Assembly: GCA_024693775.1 (NCBI GenBank)
Contig: JAILKL010000120.1
Coordinates: 1 to 64,000, forward strand
Reading direction: 5' to 3'
Source of the DNA: Pseudobutyrivibrio sp.
Lineage (GTDB): Bacteria; Bacillota; Clostridia; Lachnospirales; Lachnospiraceae
DNA: 64,000 bases
Shown: positions 39,355 through 49,660 of the stretch, one piece after another
How the letters are laid out: each line of letters begins with the position of its first letter
How positions within the stretch are numbered: position 1 is the first letter of the stretch
Notes under the pieces: model-generated
Told to the model about the DNA's origin: nothing
The model's database searches: none
Seen by the model: only the letters and a program-made list of their open reading frames with translations
Made by a program: the position numbers and the translations under genes

Positions 39355-41451
39355 TTAACTGCTCTTTTCCTCATCCTTCCAGAAAACCTCTACCTCATCA
39401 TTTGGGTGAAGCTTGTCTGCGTAGCAGCATTTACTTCCATTGATTTTGGTAACAACAGCTCTACCATTTCCCGCATTTGTATCGAAATCAATGAGATTAA
39501 ATATATCTACAAAAATATAATCCTTTTTACCTGAAAGAACCATGTTCTTTCCATTTATCTTTACAGGAATATCTACTGTCTCCACCTTCATCTTGGTGTG
39601 GATATCTGTGATAGTATCAGATGACTCTGAATCCTCCTCTGGCTCATAGCCCTCTGGAAGTCCCTCGCCATCCTCTACAATGTAATCTCCTGCGTATGCC
39701 ACAGGTGTAGTGGTGGTCCAATCAATTACAAAGTTTTCATAAACTAAGGTGTCATAGCTAGAAGGTCTGCTATTTACCAAAATCTCATATCTATCATCGA
39801 TAGAGACATCCATAAACTCAGCCAACTGTCCAACAGTATAATATGCTCGAGTTTCAATGACATCGCCCTCTTTGATGGTGTAGGTAGGTGGCACCATAGA
39901 GCCGTTTACCTCAACGAATTTAGGGCATTTTACTCTGTGACCACAGACTGTAAAGTACAAATATTCTGTAGTAAATTCTTCTAAATCTGCAATAGTACCA
40001 TTTCCACCGGCACCCTCTGTAGAAGGTATGAGCTCAATATCACAATTAAACTCAAGCGGTGTGTTGATACCCACTGACTTGCCATTCATTTTTACAATGG
40101 CTGATTCTCCCTCTGTACCGCGAATCATGCGAGACACTCCATTTACCTTGAAGTTTACTTCGCGACCTCTGCGAGGGAATAGCTGGTCTGCTGAAAATCC
40201 TGCCTGCATAGCAGCATCTACAATTGTAAGCTGACCATTATCATATAATTTCATCATCTCACCGTTGAAGTGAATCATGATGAAGTTGTTCTTTGTCTCG
40301 TAGTAATTTAAGCAAATACCGATAGGTGTGACAAGAAGAGAATCCTTTTTGATGTCCTCCTGCTCGAACACGATATTTTTCATGACCTCTTCACCACGAA
40401 GGGCCACACGCTCGTTTACTATCTTTAGGTCCTTTGAGAGGGCCTCTGTGAATCCATGGATTTTTCCGCCTCCACCAACAACAAATGCTGCTGATACGGA
40501 TTTGCCTCCATTTAATTCTTTTATCTTATCTGATACCTCCGATGCAATCTTTTGCATTACAGGATCAGTTAATTTCCAAACATCTTGTGACTTTATGGTA
40601 TGAGTAATACCCATGATATCCTCATAGGTAATCTCTCCACCCTCTGTAGATGCGCGTTTGATAGTTTCTGCAGTGGCAAAATCTACCAGGTACTCATGTA
40701 CAAGCACCTCTGTAAGCTCATCTCCAGCCATAGGAATCATACCATATGCAATAATACTGCCATCGCGGGTGACACAAATATCAGATGTGCCAGCTCCCAC
40801 ATCAATAAGGGCAATATTTAACATTCTGAAATTTTGAGGAATGGCAACATTGATGGCTGCAATAGGCTCCAATGTAAGATTTGCAACAGAAAGACCTGCT
40901 TTTCCAACAGCTGAATACAAACCATCTACAACATCCTCTGGTAGGAATGTAACAATAATATCCTCACCAATCATATCTGCCTTGTGATCTTCTAGTGATG
41001 AGAATACATCTCCATTTAAATAATATTTTACAGTAGAGTAGCCAACACAGAAGAACTTGTATTTGTCGTTTTCTGCACCCTTTAGCTCCTTTCCTGCCTG
41101 CTCAATACCCATCATATCCAGGGTATGTAAGTCCTCTCCCTTTACCACTGTCTCCTCAGGATAATCCATATCCACATGAGTGGTAACTGTACGAAGCACA
41201 CGACCAGCAGCAGCTATACATACTTCTGTGAGAGTAAGGCCTGTAGCCTCCTCAAGTGCCTCTTTTACTTCTGCGCAGGTGGCACCAACACGACCAATAT
41301 CGTGAATCTGACCATCTAGCATAGCTCTAGTATCATGCTCTCTGAGAGCCTGAGCTATTACATGAAATTCTTCCCCATCTAGATATCCCACTGTACCAAT
41401 GACATTTCTGGTACCGATATCTAATCCAAATACGATGTCCTTCTTCTCCAT
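39355..41451 (-). CDS. FtsA-like actin-fold ATPase with long C-terminal extension
   Basis: 698 aa; DIVFGLDIGTRNVIGTVG, ALIDVGAGTSDICVTRDGSI, AAFVVGGGGKIHGFTEAL; ~300-aa extension ending HPNDEVEVFWKDEEKSS. Confidence 0.85.
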   Translation of the reverse strand: MEKKDIVFGLDIGTRNVIGTVGYLDGEEFHVIAQALREHDTRAMLDGQIHDIGRVGATCAEVKEALEEATGLTLTEVCIAAAGRVLRTVTTHVDMDYPEETVVKGEDLHTLDMMGIEQAGKELKGAENDKYKFFCVGYSTVKYYLNGDVFSSLEDHKADMIGEDIIVTFLPEDVVDGLYSAVGKAGLSVANLTLEPIAAINVAIPQNFRMLNIALIDVGAGTSDICVTRDGSIIAYGMIPMAGDELTEVLVHEYLVDFATAETIKRASTEGGEITYEDIMGITHTIKSQDVWKLTDPVMQKIASEVSDKIKELNGGKSVSAAFVVGGGGKIHGFTEALSKDLKIVNERVALRGEEVMKNIVFEQEDIKKDSLLVTPIGICLNYYETKNNFIMIHFNGEMMKLYDNGQLTIVDAAMQAGFSADQLFPRRGREVNFKVNGVSRMIRGTEGESAIVKMNGKSVGINTPLEFNCDIELIPSTEGAGGNGTIADLEEFTTEYLYFTVCGHRVKCPKFVEVNGSMVPPTYTIKEGDVIETRAYYTVGQLAEFMDVSIDDRYEILVNSRPSSYDTLVYENFVIDWTTTTPVAYAGDYIVEDGEGLPEGYEPEEDSESSDTITDIHTKMKVETVDIPVKINGKNMVLSGKKDYIFVDIFNLIDFDTNAGNGRAVVTKINGSKCCYADKLHPNDEVEVFWKDEEKSS

Positions 41452-41476
41452 GCCTACTTCCCCTTTTTCGTGTATA

Positions 41477-42076
41477 TTAACGGTTACTAGCTAAAATTTC
41501 TTTTAGCTGTGCCAAGGTCGATTCCTTGTCTCCGCTATTATCAATAACTCTTTGGCAATGTTTTCTAAAATCATCATCTGAACGCTGACTGGCTATGGTG
41601 GCCTCTATGCGTTCTTTTGTATAACCCCTAGATGCAGCAAGGCGCTCTGCCCTGATTTCTGGGCTAGCAAATATATACCACATCTCATCAACAAGTTTAC
41701 CATAACCACATTCTATGAGCAATGCAGCCTCAAAGAAAAAATACTCTATGTTGTGCTTTTCTTTTTCAGCCTGTACTTGATTTAGTACTTCCTTCTCAAC
41801 CGCTGGGTGAACAATGGCATTTACCTTTTCTCTCATTTCATCAGAGGAAAACATAAGTCTGGCCATCTTAGGTCTATCAATTTCACCGTTAGATGCCAGT
41901 ATACTTTCCTCCCAAGGTAAAGCAACCACCTGATCAAAGCAATCATGCCCCTTGGTCATCAGCTGCGCTGCCACCTCATCTGCTAATAATACCTTGCAAT
42001 TAAAATTTTCCTTTAATAGGGAAAGAACGGTGCTCTTTCCAGCACCGATCCCTCCTGTAATTCCTATAAATTTCAT
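41477..42076 (-). CDS. coaE: Dephospho-CoA kinase
   Basis: 199 aa; MKFIGITGGIGAGKSTVLSLL. Confidence 0.95.
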   Translation of the reverse strand: MKFIGITGGIGAGKSTVLSLLKENFNCKVLLADEVAAQLMTKGHDCFDQVVALPWEESILASNGEIDRPKMARLMFSSDEMREKVNAIVHPAVEKEVLNQVQAEKEKHNIEYFFFEAALLIECGYGKLVDEMWYIFASPEIRAERLAASRGYTKERIEATIASQRSDDDFRKHCQRVIDNSGDKESTLAQLKEILASNR

Positions 42077-42079
42077 AAT

Positions 42080-43036
42080 TTATTCTTCAAACATATCCTC
42101 ATTTGTAGAAGTCTGACCCATATTTACGTCATTCTCTACATTTGTATAATTCTGCTGTGTACCCTGGGTATACTGCTGATTCTGTGTATACTGAGCATTC
42201 TGCTGATACTGTGTATTCTGCTGATACTGAGCATTCTGCTGATACTGTGCATTCTGCTGGTACTGAGCGTTCTGCTGGTACTGTGCGTTCTGCTGGTACT
42301 GTGCGTTCTGCTGGTACTGCGCATTCTGCTGGTACTGATACTGCTGCTGAGGTGGATACATGCGAATTCTCTTTAAGAAATCGTAGATGCCTGCATCAGC
42401 TATTGTTACATAAGGACTTACATATAAAATATCAAGAATACCACATGAACATGCTCCTAAGAGCTCCCATCCCAAGAATGAAAGATCCATCACAAAAATA
42501 TCAGCCTTGAATCCATTTGTCATATACTTTGACATCTTAAAGCAATCCATAATTGAAAGATCTGGTCTATCAACTAAAAGGTATGGAACCATACGATATT
42601 CATATGATTTAATAACACCTGGAACAATTAATAATAAAGTCCAAAGCATAATAAATAGGTCTCTTAAGAACATACCGCCTAAGATTCTAAGGAACATTCC
42701 TGATCTAAAAGCCACAAAAATATCCTTTATCTCTGGCTGATATCCGCTGTAAACCTTGTAGCAGAAAAAGCATCTACCTGCAATAAAAAGCAATGCCCAC
42801 AAAGAGCTAAGCCAAACAGCCCCCTCTAATCCTGCATAAAATGAAAATGGTGCAACTGTGTCATACATGATGCTATTCATGTAGGTCTCAAAATTGAATC
42901 CGTAATAAACGAATTCCACAATAAGTGTAAGTGCGGATGCAAGTAATCCACAAAGGAAAATAATTCCTACAATTGAAGCATAGTTTGCTGAAATAGCCGC
43001 TCTGGCATTTCTTTTGATGTCCTGTCTAGGAAACAT
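42080..43036 (-). CDS. DUF975-type membrane protein with Gln/Asn/Tyr-rich repeat tail
   Basis: 318 aa; polytopic N-terminus, C-terminal (QYQQNA)n. Confidence 0.8.
   Translation of the reverse strand: MFPRQDIKRNARAAISANYASIVGIIFLCGLLASALTLIVEFVYYGFNFETYMNSIMYDTVAPFSFYAGLEGAVWLSSLWALLFIAGRCFFCYKVYSGYQPEIKDIFVAFRSGMFLRILGGMFLRDLFIMLWTLLLIVPGVIKSYEYRMVPYLLVDRPDLSIMDCFKMSKYMTNGFKADIFVMDLSFLGWELLGACSCGILDILYVSPYVTIADAGIYDFLKRIRMYPPQQQYQYQQNAQYQQNAQYQQNAQYQQNAQYQQNAQYQQNAQYQQNTQYQQNAQYTQNQQYTQGTQQNYTNVENDVNMGQTSTNEDMFEE
42172..42352. repeat. In-frame 18-bp tandem repeat array encoding (YQQNAQ)n
   Basis: Repeating ctgctggtactgtgcgtt / ctgctgatactgtgcatt units. Confidence 0.95.
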
Positions 43037-43055
43037 AACATTAATCCTCCTGTTA

Positions 43056-45761
43056 CTAGTGAGCCTCAGCCCATGTTTTTCCTGCGTTCATATCGATTTC
43101 TAGCTTTACAGCAAGATCTGCGGCATTCTCCATCTCCCTCGCTATGAGTGCCTCGACCTTTTCTCGTTCATCCTCATAAGTCTCCACTAAGAGCTCATCG
43201 TGAACCTGTAAAAGTAGTTTTGAACGCATTTGCTCCTCTAATAATTTGTCATGAACCTTTACCATAGCAATCTTGATAATATCAGCAGCTGTTCCCTGAA
43301 TTGGAGAATTCATAGCTACTCTCTCGCCAAACTGACGAGTCATGAAATTGCTAGATGCAAGTTCAGGAATTGGACGTCTTCTACCATACATAGTAGATAC
43401 ATATCCCTTTTCTTTTCCCTCGGCTTTGAGCCCCTCCAAAAATTCGTGCATCTTTGGATAAGCCACAAAATAATTATCTATATACCCCTGTGCTTCCTTG
43501 CGACCTACACCAATATCCTTGGCTAGGCCAAATGCGCTGATACCGTAAACAATACCAAAGTTTACTGCCTTTGCGCTGCGTCTTTGTAAATCAGTAACCT
43601 CTTCAAATGGTGTATGGAATACAAGTGAGGCTGTGGAACGATGAATGTCCTGTCCAGCCTTAAATGCACCGATGAGGTTTTCATCACCAGACATATGAGC
43701 TAAAACTCTAAGCTCAATTTGAGAGTAATCTGCGTCAAGGAATACGCAGCCCTCCTTCGGATAGAATACCTTTCTAACCTCCTTGCCAAGCTCCATTCTA
43801 ATTGGAATATTCTGAAGATTTGGCTCTGTTGAGCTAATACGTCCTGTGGCTGTAACTGTCTGCATAAATGTAGAATGAATTCTTCCATCCTCTGCAACAC
43901 AGGTAGCAAGACCATCTGCATATGTGCTCTTTAGCTTTGCCAGCTGTCTGTACTCTAAGATATCTCTGATAATTGGATACTTTGGAGCAAGCTCCTCTAG
44001 TACGTCTGCTGCTGTAGAATAGCCAGTCTTTGTCTTCTTTAGGCCTTCTACACCCATCTTCTCCACTAATATAACGCCTAGCTGCTTTGGAGAATTGATG
44101 TTGAATTCCTCCCCAGCCTGGCTATAAATGCTCTTTTCGAGCTCGACAATTCTAACTGCGAGTTTATCGCCAAATACCTTTAATGCCTCTGCATCCATGG
44201 CGATACCCTCAATTTCCATATCAAATAAAGTATATACAAGTGGCATTTCAATATCATCATAAATATGATTCATGCCCTGCTCTGTAATCTCTGCTATTAC
44301 CTTTTCATAGGATGCCCTGGCTACATAAGCATTGTAGCAGGCAAATGTAGTAATCTCTTTTGAAAGACTGTCATCATTTAAGGCATCCTTTAGCTTTTTC
44401 TTTCCAAACAAATCTGCCTGAGATGGAATCATTACACCAAGCATCTCTGAAGCAATATCATCTGCTGTATATTCCTTTTTCAGTGGATTAATTAAATATG
44501 CTGCCACTGCCACGTCTACTGCATTTGGAAGAATCTCGACTTTTCCACCATTCTTGTGAACTAATTCCTTTTCATCCACATTTAAAAGGTTGAAAAGTAG
44601 ATGCATAGCGTGTTTTAAGTCCCAAAAGCAAAGCTTTACGCCAGATTTGCTAAGGTCAATAAGCTTGTGACCCAAATAATCAGCTGTGATAAAGCCACTG
44701 CAATCCACATAAACATTTTCTTCACCGGCAGAAATAGCTATACCGTGAATATTTTCATCCTCATCAGACATAATATTTACGCCCATAAATGTCTCTTTTT
44801 TGCTGGCGCAATTTGAGAAAAATGTCTCCACTTCATTTAGATCATTTATACTCTTAAAGCTTTCGCTGGTATTGTCCTGAACCTTTGAAGTATCAGTATT
44901 TTCAAACATAGGAATAAGCTTCTTTAGCTCATATCTCTTGCAGAGTACATAGGCTTCCTCTGTAAAAAGATTGCCAAGGACTGTAGCAGCTTTATCGAAT
45001 TCAATAGGTGCGTGCACATTGATTGTGGCAAGCTCCTTTGAAAGCACTGCTGTCTCCCACTGCTCAGCAAGCTTTGTAGCTGCTCTAGGTGGCTTGAGCT
45101 CAGAAACGTGAGCATAGCACTCCTCGATAGAGCCATACTCCTGAATAAGCTTTGACGCTGTCTTTTCTCCAATGCTCTCAACTCCAGGAATATTATCAGA
45201 TGCATCACCCATAAGGGCCTTTACATCTATAAACTGATGAGGTGTAACACCATAAAGCTCCTTTACACCATCAGCATAATAGTTTTCTATTTCTGTACCA
45301 GTCTTCTTTGTCTTTGGAATAGAAATCTTTACCTTTTCTGTGGCAAGCTGTAATAAATCTCTATCTCCAGAAACAATAGTGACATCGAATCCATCCTCTT
45401 CACCCATTCGAGAAAGAGTACCAAGAATATCATCGGCCTCCCATCCTTCAAGGGTAATTACGGTAATTCCCATTGCTTTTAGCATTTCCTGAATACGTGG
45501 AACCTGCTCCTTTAGCTCTGGTGCCATAGGCTTTCTGGTGCCCTTGTATCCGTCAAACATCTTGTGTCTAAAGGTAGGGGCATGCACATCGAAGGCTACC
45601 GCAATATTGTCTGGCTGCTCAGTATCGATAAATTTAAGCATCATGTTCAAAAAACCAAAAATGGCGCCAGTATGCTCACCGGCGCTATTTGTAAGGTCAG
45701 GTAATCCATAAAATGCTCTATTTAAGATGCTGTGTCCATCCATTAAAAGTAATTTACTCAT
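43056..45761 (-). CDS. polA: DNA polymerase I
   Basis: 901 aa; N-terminal 5'-nuclease domain, DADYSQIELRVLAH, RRSAKAVNFGIVYG, QVHDELLVE. Confidence 0.97.
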   Translation of the reverse strand: MSKLLLMDGHSILNRAFYGLPDLTNSAGEHTGAIFGFLNMMLKFIDTEQPDNIAVAFDVHAPTFRHKMFDGYKGTRKPMAPELKEQVPRIQEMLKAMGITVITLEGWEADDILGTLSRMGEEDGFDVTIVSGDRDLLQLATEKVKISIPKTKKTGTEIENYYADGVKELYGVTPHQFIDVKALMGDASDNIPGVESIGEKTASKLIQEYGSIEECYAHVSELKPPRAATKLAEQWETAVLSKELATINVHAPIEFDKAATVLGNLFTEEAYVLCKRYELKKLIPMFENTDTSKVQDNTSESFKSINDLNEVETFFSNCASKKETFMGVNIMSDEDENIHGIAISAGEENVYVDCSGFITADYLGHKLIDLSKSGVKLCFWDLKHAMHLLFNLLNVDEKELVHKNGGKVEILPNAVDVAVAAYLINPLKKEYTADDIASEMLGVMIPSQADLFGKKKLKDALNDDSLSKEITTFACYNAYVARASYEKVIAEITEQGMNHIYDDIEMPLVYTLFDMEIEGIAMDAEALKVFGDKLAVRIVELEKSIYSQAGEEFNINSPKQLGVILVEKMGVEGLKKTKTGYSTAADVLEELAPKYPIIRDILEYRQLAKLKSTYADGLATCVAEDGRIHSTFMQTVTATGRISSTEPNLQNIPIRMELGKEVRKVFYPKEGCVFLDADYSQIELRVLAHMSGDENLIGAFKAGQDIHRSTASLVFHTPFEEVTDLQRRSAKAVNFGIVYGISAFGLAKDIGVGRKEAQGYIDNYFVAYPKMHEFLEGLKAEGKEKGYVSTMYGRRRPIPELASSNFMTRQFGERVAMNSPIQGTAADIIKIAMVKVHDKLLEEQMRSKLLLQVHDELLVETYEDEREKVEALIAREMENAADLAVKLEIDMNAGKTWAEAH

Positions 45762-45827
45762 ATAATATAAAACTCCTGATCATAAGGCTGTCCATACGGG
45801 CAGCCCTTGTTAAATTCTAATTAAAAA

Positions 45828-47621
45828 CTAGATAGCTCTAGTCTCCTTTGCAAGCCAAGCATTCTCTTCATCTGTAAGGTATGGCTTGAGTGTCTCTCTA
45901 ACACTTGCATGGTAGTCGTTAAGTGTCTTCTTTTCAGTCTCTGTCATCATCTCTGGGATAACTGGATCAAGGTCGATTGGGCAGAATGTAAGAGACTCAA
46001 AATGTCTAAAGTCGCCGTATTCTGTTGTCTCTCCAGCTACGCAAAGAAGCTCGTTTTCGATACGGATACCAAATCCGTCCTCAATGTAAAGACCTGGCTC
46101 ATCTGTAGTAACCATACCTGGCTGAATCTCTGCTGCGTTCTTACCCTGTGGAACTCTCCAACGGAAGTTGTTAGGACCCTCATGAACATTAAGAATATGT
46201 CCAACACCGTGTCCTGTACCACAACGATAATCAAGACCCATATCCCAAACTGGACCACGTGATAATACGTCAAGGTTTGCACCTGTAACTCCCTTAGGGA
46301 AGTTTGCTGCCAATAATCTAAGGTGGCAGCGAAGAACTACTGTGTAGTACTCCTTCATCTGCTGTGTGAGCTCACCAAGAGCGATTGTACGAGTGATATC
46401 TGTAGTACCCTCAAGGTAGTGAGCACCTGAATCTACAAGAAGGAATCCCTTTGGCTCAAGTGTTGCCTCAGAGCCTGGCTTTGCACTGTAATGCATCATT
46501 GCAGCATTTGGGCCATAAGCAGAAATAGTATTGAATGAAAGATCTACAAAGTTTTCCTGCTCTCTACGTCTAGCCTCATAGTAATCAGAAGCTGTGATTT
46601 CTGTCATTGGCACCTTGCCAACATTTTCCTTAATGTACTTGATAGCCTTTGTACAAGCAACGCCATCTTTAATATGGGCAATTCTTGTGTTCTTAATTTC
46701 TGTCTCGTTCTTTACTGCACGCATAAGCTCTGAAGGGTTTGTTCCCTTTACGACCTTTGCTGAACCACCAAGAGCCTTTACAAGATTGTAGTTTACAACC
46801 TCATCATCTAAAAGTACTGTCTTGTCAGCCATATCAGCACTCTGCATGTAGTGATATACCATATCATATGGGTAAAGCTTTACGCCGTTGTCGTTGAGAT
46901 AGCTCATTACCTCCTCTGGCCAATTTGTTGTGTCAGTAAATAAGATAATGCTATCCTCTGTGATAATTAAGAATGAGAGGAAAACAGGAACATTTGCAAT
47001 GTCATTTCCTCTGATATTAAGAATGTATGCAATATCATAAAGGCAAGTAACAAGATGTGCATTTGCCTTTTTCTTCTTCATCTTTTCGCGGATACGATAA
47101 ACCTTTGACTGCATAGTCTCACCTGAGAACTCATCCTCAAGTACCCATGTAGTAGCCTGTGGAAGAGCTGGTCTATCCTCCCAAATCATGTCTACTAAAT
47201 CTTCTGTAGTAAATAACTCGCCGCCCTTTTCCTTTGCAATCTCAGCGTATTTAGCAGCATTTTTAGCAGATACACATCTGCCATCAAAGCCTAAGCAACC
47301 ACCATCTAAGAAATTCTTTTTGATGAACTCATCTACCTCTGGAACACCTGGCTCACCCATGCGCTCCAAAATAACCTCTGAATCAGCAACCTGACGAGCT
47401 GCCTGAACGAAATATCTACCATCAGTCCATAAATGTGCTTCCTTTTGTGTCACAATTGCAGTACCAGCAGAGCCTGTAAAGCCTGTCATAAAGCTACGAG
47501 CTTTGAAGTGCTCTCCTACATATTCTGATGAATGAAAATCGTCTGTAGGAATCAAATACATATCGATTCCTCTTTCATTCATTAATTTTCTAAGTGCCGC
47601 AATTTTCTCGTTAGTTGTCAT
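45828..47621 (-). CDS. Aminopeptidase P family protein (M24B)
   Basis: 597 aa; DSGAHYLEGTTDITRT, GTGHGVGHILNVHEGP, TDEPGLYIEDGFGIRIENE. Confidence 0.95.
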   Translation of the reverse strand: MTTNEKIAALRKLMNERGIDMYLIPTDDFHSSEYVGEHFKARSFMTGFTGSAGTAIVTQKEAHLWTDGRYFVQAARQVADSEVILERMGEPGVPEVDEFIKKNFLDGGCLGFDGRCVSAKNAAKYAEIAKEKGGELFTTEDLVDMIWEDRPALPQATTWVLEDEFSGETMQSKVYRIREKMKKKKANAHLVTCLYDIAYILNIRGNDIANVPVFLSFLIITEDSIILFTDTTNWPEEVMSYLNDNGVKLYPYDMVYHYMQSADMADKTVLLDDEVVNYNLVKALGGSAKVVKGTNPSELMRAVKNETEIKNTRIAHIKDGVACTKAIKYIKENVGKVPMTEITASDYYEARRREQENFVDLSFNTISAYGPNAAMMHYSAKPGSEATLEPKGFLLVDSGAHYLEGTTDITRTIALGELTQQMKEYYTVVLRCHLRLLAANFPKGVTGANLDVLSRGPVWDMGLDYRCGTGHGVGHILNVHEGPNNFRWRVPQGKNAAEIQPGMVTTDEPGLYIEDGFGIRIENELLCVAGETTEYGDFRHFESLTFCPIDLDPVIPEMMTETEKKTLNDYHASVRETLKPYLTDEENAWLAKETRAI

Positions 47622-48994
47622 TATCTCTTATTCTCCTTACTATTCTGAGACTTTGAATTTTCCTGTGAATCCTGTGTATCCTCAGAGTCCTCTGTTACCT
47701 CAGACTCCTCAGTCTCAGACTTTTTATTACTATCTATTGTCTGCTCTGACAGATAATCAATGAAATACTGTCCCTGAGCGGATAAATCATCATAAACCCA
47801 GTCAGCAGTCTTTGTGCATTCTGAGCTAATTAAAGCAGAACCTTCGTCTTTGTTTGAAAGATTCCAAACTACTGTAGAAAGATTGTATTCATCTAAAATA
47901 TCAACCCACTTTGCAGCTTCCTTTGTATCCACAGAACCATCTCCGTCGGCAGCTACAAATCCACACTCTGAAATAAATACTGGCAATCCAGCATCAAGAG
48001 CGTCACCAAGCTCATTTCTATAGCTAGACTTGTGTGTACCAGCATAGAAATGGAAAGTGTACATAATGTTATCAAAATCCAGCGGATCATCCACTACAGA
48101 TGCTAGGTCGCTGCAATAATTTGGTGTACCTACCAAAATAACTGCGTCCTCATCCACGTTTCTAATAACAGGGATAACCTCATTAGCATAATCCTTTACG
48201 TCAGCCCATGTGGTATCACCATTTGGCTCATTACAAATCTCATAGATAACATTTTCGTTATCCTTGTATTTGCGAACCATCTCGCCAAAGAACTGAATAG
48301 CGTCTGACTTGTACTCATTAGGATTTGCATCGTTTAGAGTATGCCAGTCAATAATGATGTACATATCATTTTCAGTGGCTGCATTGACAGCATCATCTAT
48401 TTCTTCTTTAAGCTTTTCCTGATTGTCAGCACTGCCTACGCAATAGCCATCATAATCGCTTGTGTACATAGCCAGTCTAAATACATTGATACCCCAGTCA
48501 TCTCTCAATGACTTTATAGAATCTGCAGAGGCAAACTCTGGGAACCAGCTCATGCCATGAGAACTAACTCCCACTAATCTGGCTGACTGCCCCTCGCTAC
48601 CTACAAGAGCTCCATCCTGTACTGATAGCTGACCATAGTAGTCTAATTTATTGCCTGTCAAGGTATCCTCTGTAGCCTGAGCTTTTTCGATAACATCCGG
48701 CTTTGCAATAGCATTTTCCTTTACAGACTTGTCTACCTTAGCCGCATCCTCCTTGACACTGCCTTGTGTCTCAGTTTCCTTTGGCTCTTCTTTTTTAACC
48801 TCTACATTAGCTTCTTTTTGCTGAGATTTTTCAGCATCTGCAGTTGCCTTCTCTTCGTCAACTGAAGCTGTTGTAACATCCCACGGGAAGGAAACCTCTC
48901 CCTTATAGTAGCTGATACCGAAAACGCCACCTACAACACAAACTGCAAGAAGTAATACAAGTAATACTGTTCTGGTTTTCTGTTTCGAATTCAT
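47621..48994 (-). CDS. Secreted or anchored GH5 family cellulase-type glycoside hydrolase
   Basis: 457 aa; N-terminal TM, GVSSHGMSWFPEF, IYEICNEPNG, VFISECGF; acidic Ser/Glu-rich tail. Confidence 0.92.
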   Translation of the reverse strand: MNSKQKTRTVLLVLLLAVCVVGGVFGISYYKGEVSFPWDVTTASVDEEKATADAEKSQQKEANVEVKKEEPKETETQGSVKEDAAKVDKSVKENAIAKPDVIEKAQATEDTLTGNKLDYYGQLSVQDGALVGSEGQSARLVGVSSHGMSWFPEFASADSIKSLRDDWGINVFRLAMYTSDYDGYCVGSADNQEKLKEEIDDAVNAATENDMYIIIDWHTLNDANPNEYKSDAIQFFGEMVRKYKDNENVIYEICNEPNGDTTWADVKDYANEVIPVIRNVDEDAVILVGTPNYCSDLASVVDDPLDFDNIMYTFHFYAGTHKSSYRNELGDALDAGLPVFISECGFVAADGDGSVDTKEAAKWVDILDEYNLSTVVWNLSNKDEGSALISSECTKTADWVYDDLSAQGQYFIDYLSEQTIDSNKKSETEESEVTEDSEDTQDSQENSKSQNSKENKR

Positions 48995-49018
48995 ATGGTT
49001 CCCTCCAAATGATTAATT

Positions 49019-49225
49019 TTAGTCAAAAGTGATTGTAGCCTCGCCCTTGTGAGCATACTGCAAATAATCATATAATCTGGATCCATTAAGTAAGTCCATG
49101 GCATCCAAATCAAAATCGAACTCCTCGAAGTCCACTTCTTCTATAAACTTATCTAACTCCTCATTGCTGAGTGAATTAACATATTCTTTTATTTCCATAA
49201 TTGTTTTTCCAGTCAAATCATACAT
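49019..49225 (-). CDS. Small acidic hypothetical protein
   Basis: 68 aa; Asp/Glu-rich. Confidence 0.5.
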   Translation of the reverse strand: MYDLTGKTIMEIKEYVNSLSNEELDKFIEEVDFEEFDFDLDAMDLLNGSRLYDYLQYAHKGEATITFD

Positions 49226-49347
49226 AAAAACTACCTCATTTCTTGCTTATTTTACAGTCCCTACCATTATAGTACATTCCCCTCATTTAAAAAAGGGCTA
49301 AGGCTTCGGATGTTTTTATGTAGATGTTGTGAATTATGTTGAGGTCT

Positions 49348-49365
49348 GTTATCATATATGATAAC
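49348..49365. promoter_or_regulatory. Perfect palindrome GTTATCATATATGATAAC, candidate autoregulatory operator
   Basis: 18-bp perfect palindrome ~20 bp upstream of the XRE gene start. Confidence 0.55.
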
Positions 49366-49386
49366 TTATAAGCAAGAGGTGTTGTC

Positions 49387-49635
49387 ATGAAGGATCGCTA
49401 TGTAGATGGAGTTGTCACGCCCCAAGCTATGGCGGCTAGGCATTCCGTCGCGCAGGAGCTTCGAGACACTCGCCACCAACTTAATATGACTCAGGAATCT
49501 TTGGCCGACTTGGTTGGTACCAAAAAATCCAATATCTCCCGGATGGAGAGCGGAAAATATAACCCATCCTTGGATTTTTTGGTAAAGGTGGCAGATTCAT
49601 TGGGAAAAAATCTAGATGTACATTTAATTGATTAG
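49387..49635 (+). CDS. XRE-family HTH transcriptional regulator/antitoxin-like
   Basis: 82 aa; LRDTRHQLNMTQESLADLVGTKKSNISRMESGKYNPSLDFLVKVADSLG. Confidence 0.88.
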   Translation: MKDRYVDGVVTPQAMAARHSVAQELRDTRHQLNMTQESLADLVGTKKSNISRMESGKYNPSLDFLVKVADSLGKNLDVHLID

Positions 49636-49660
49636 TATTGGAAGGTTTTAAAGATTAGTT

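Noticed and set aside
42172-42352. Short regular repeats resembling a CRISPR array
   Set aside because: Units are contiguous 18-bp in-frame coding repeats with no unique spacers.
43056-45761. PolA lacking an obvious proofreading DxE motif
   Set aside because: Loss of 3'-5' exonuclease residues is common in Firmicutes Pol I, so not unusual.
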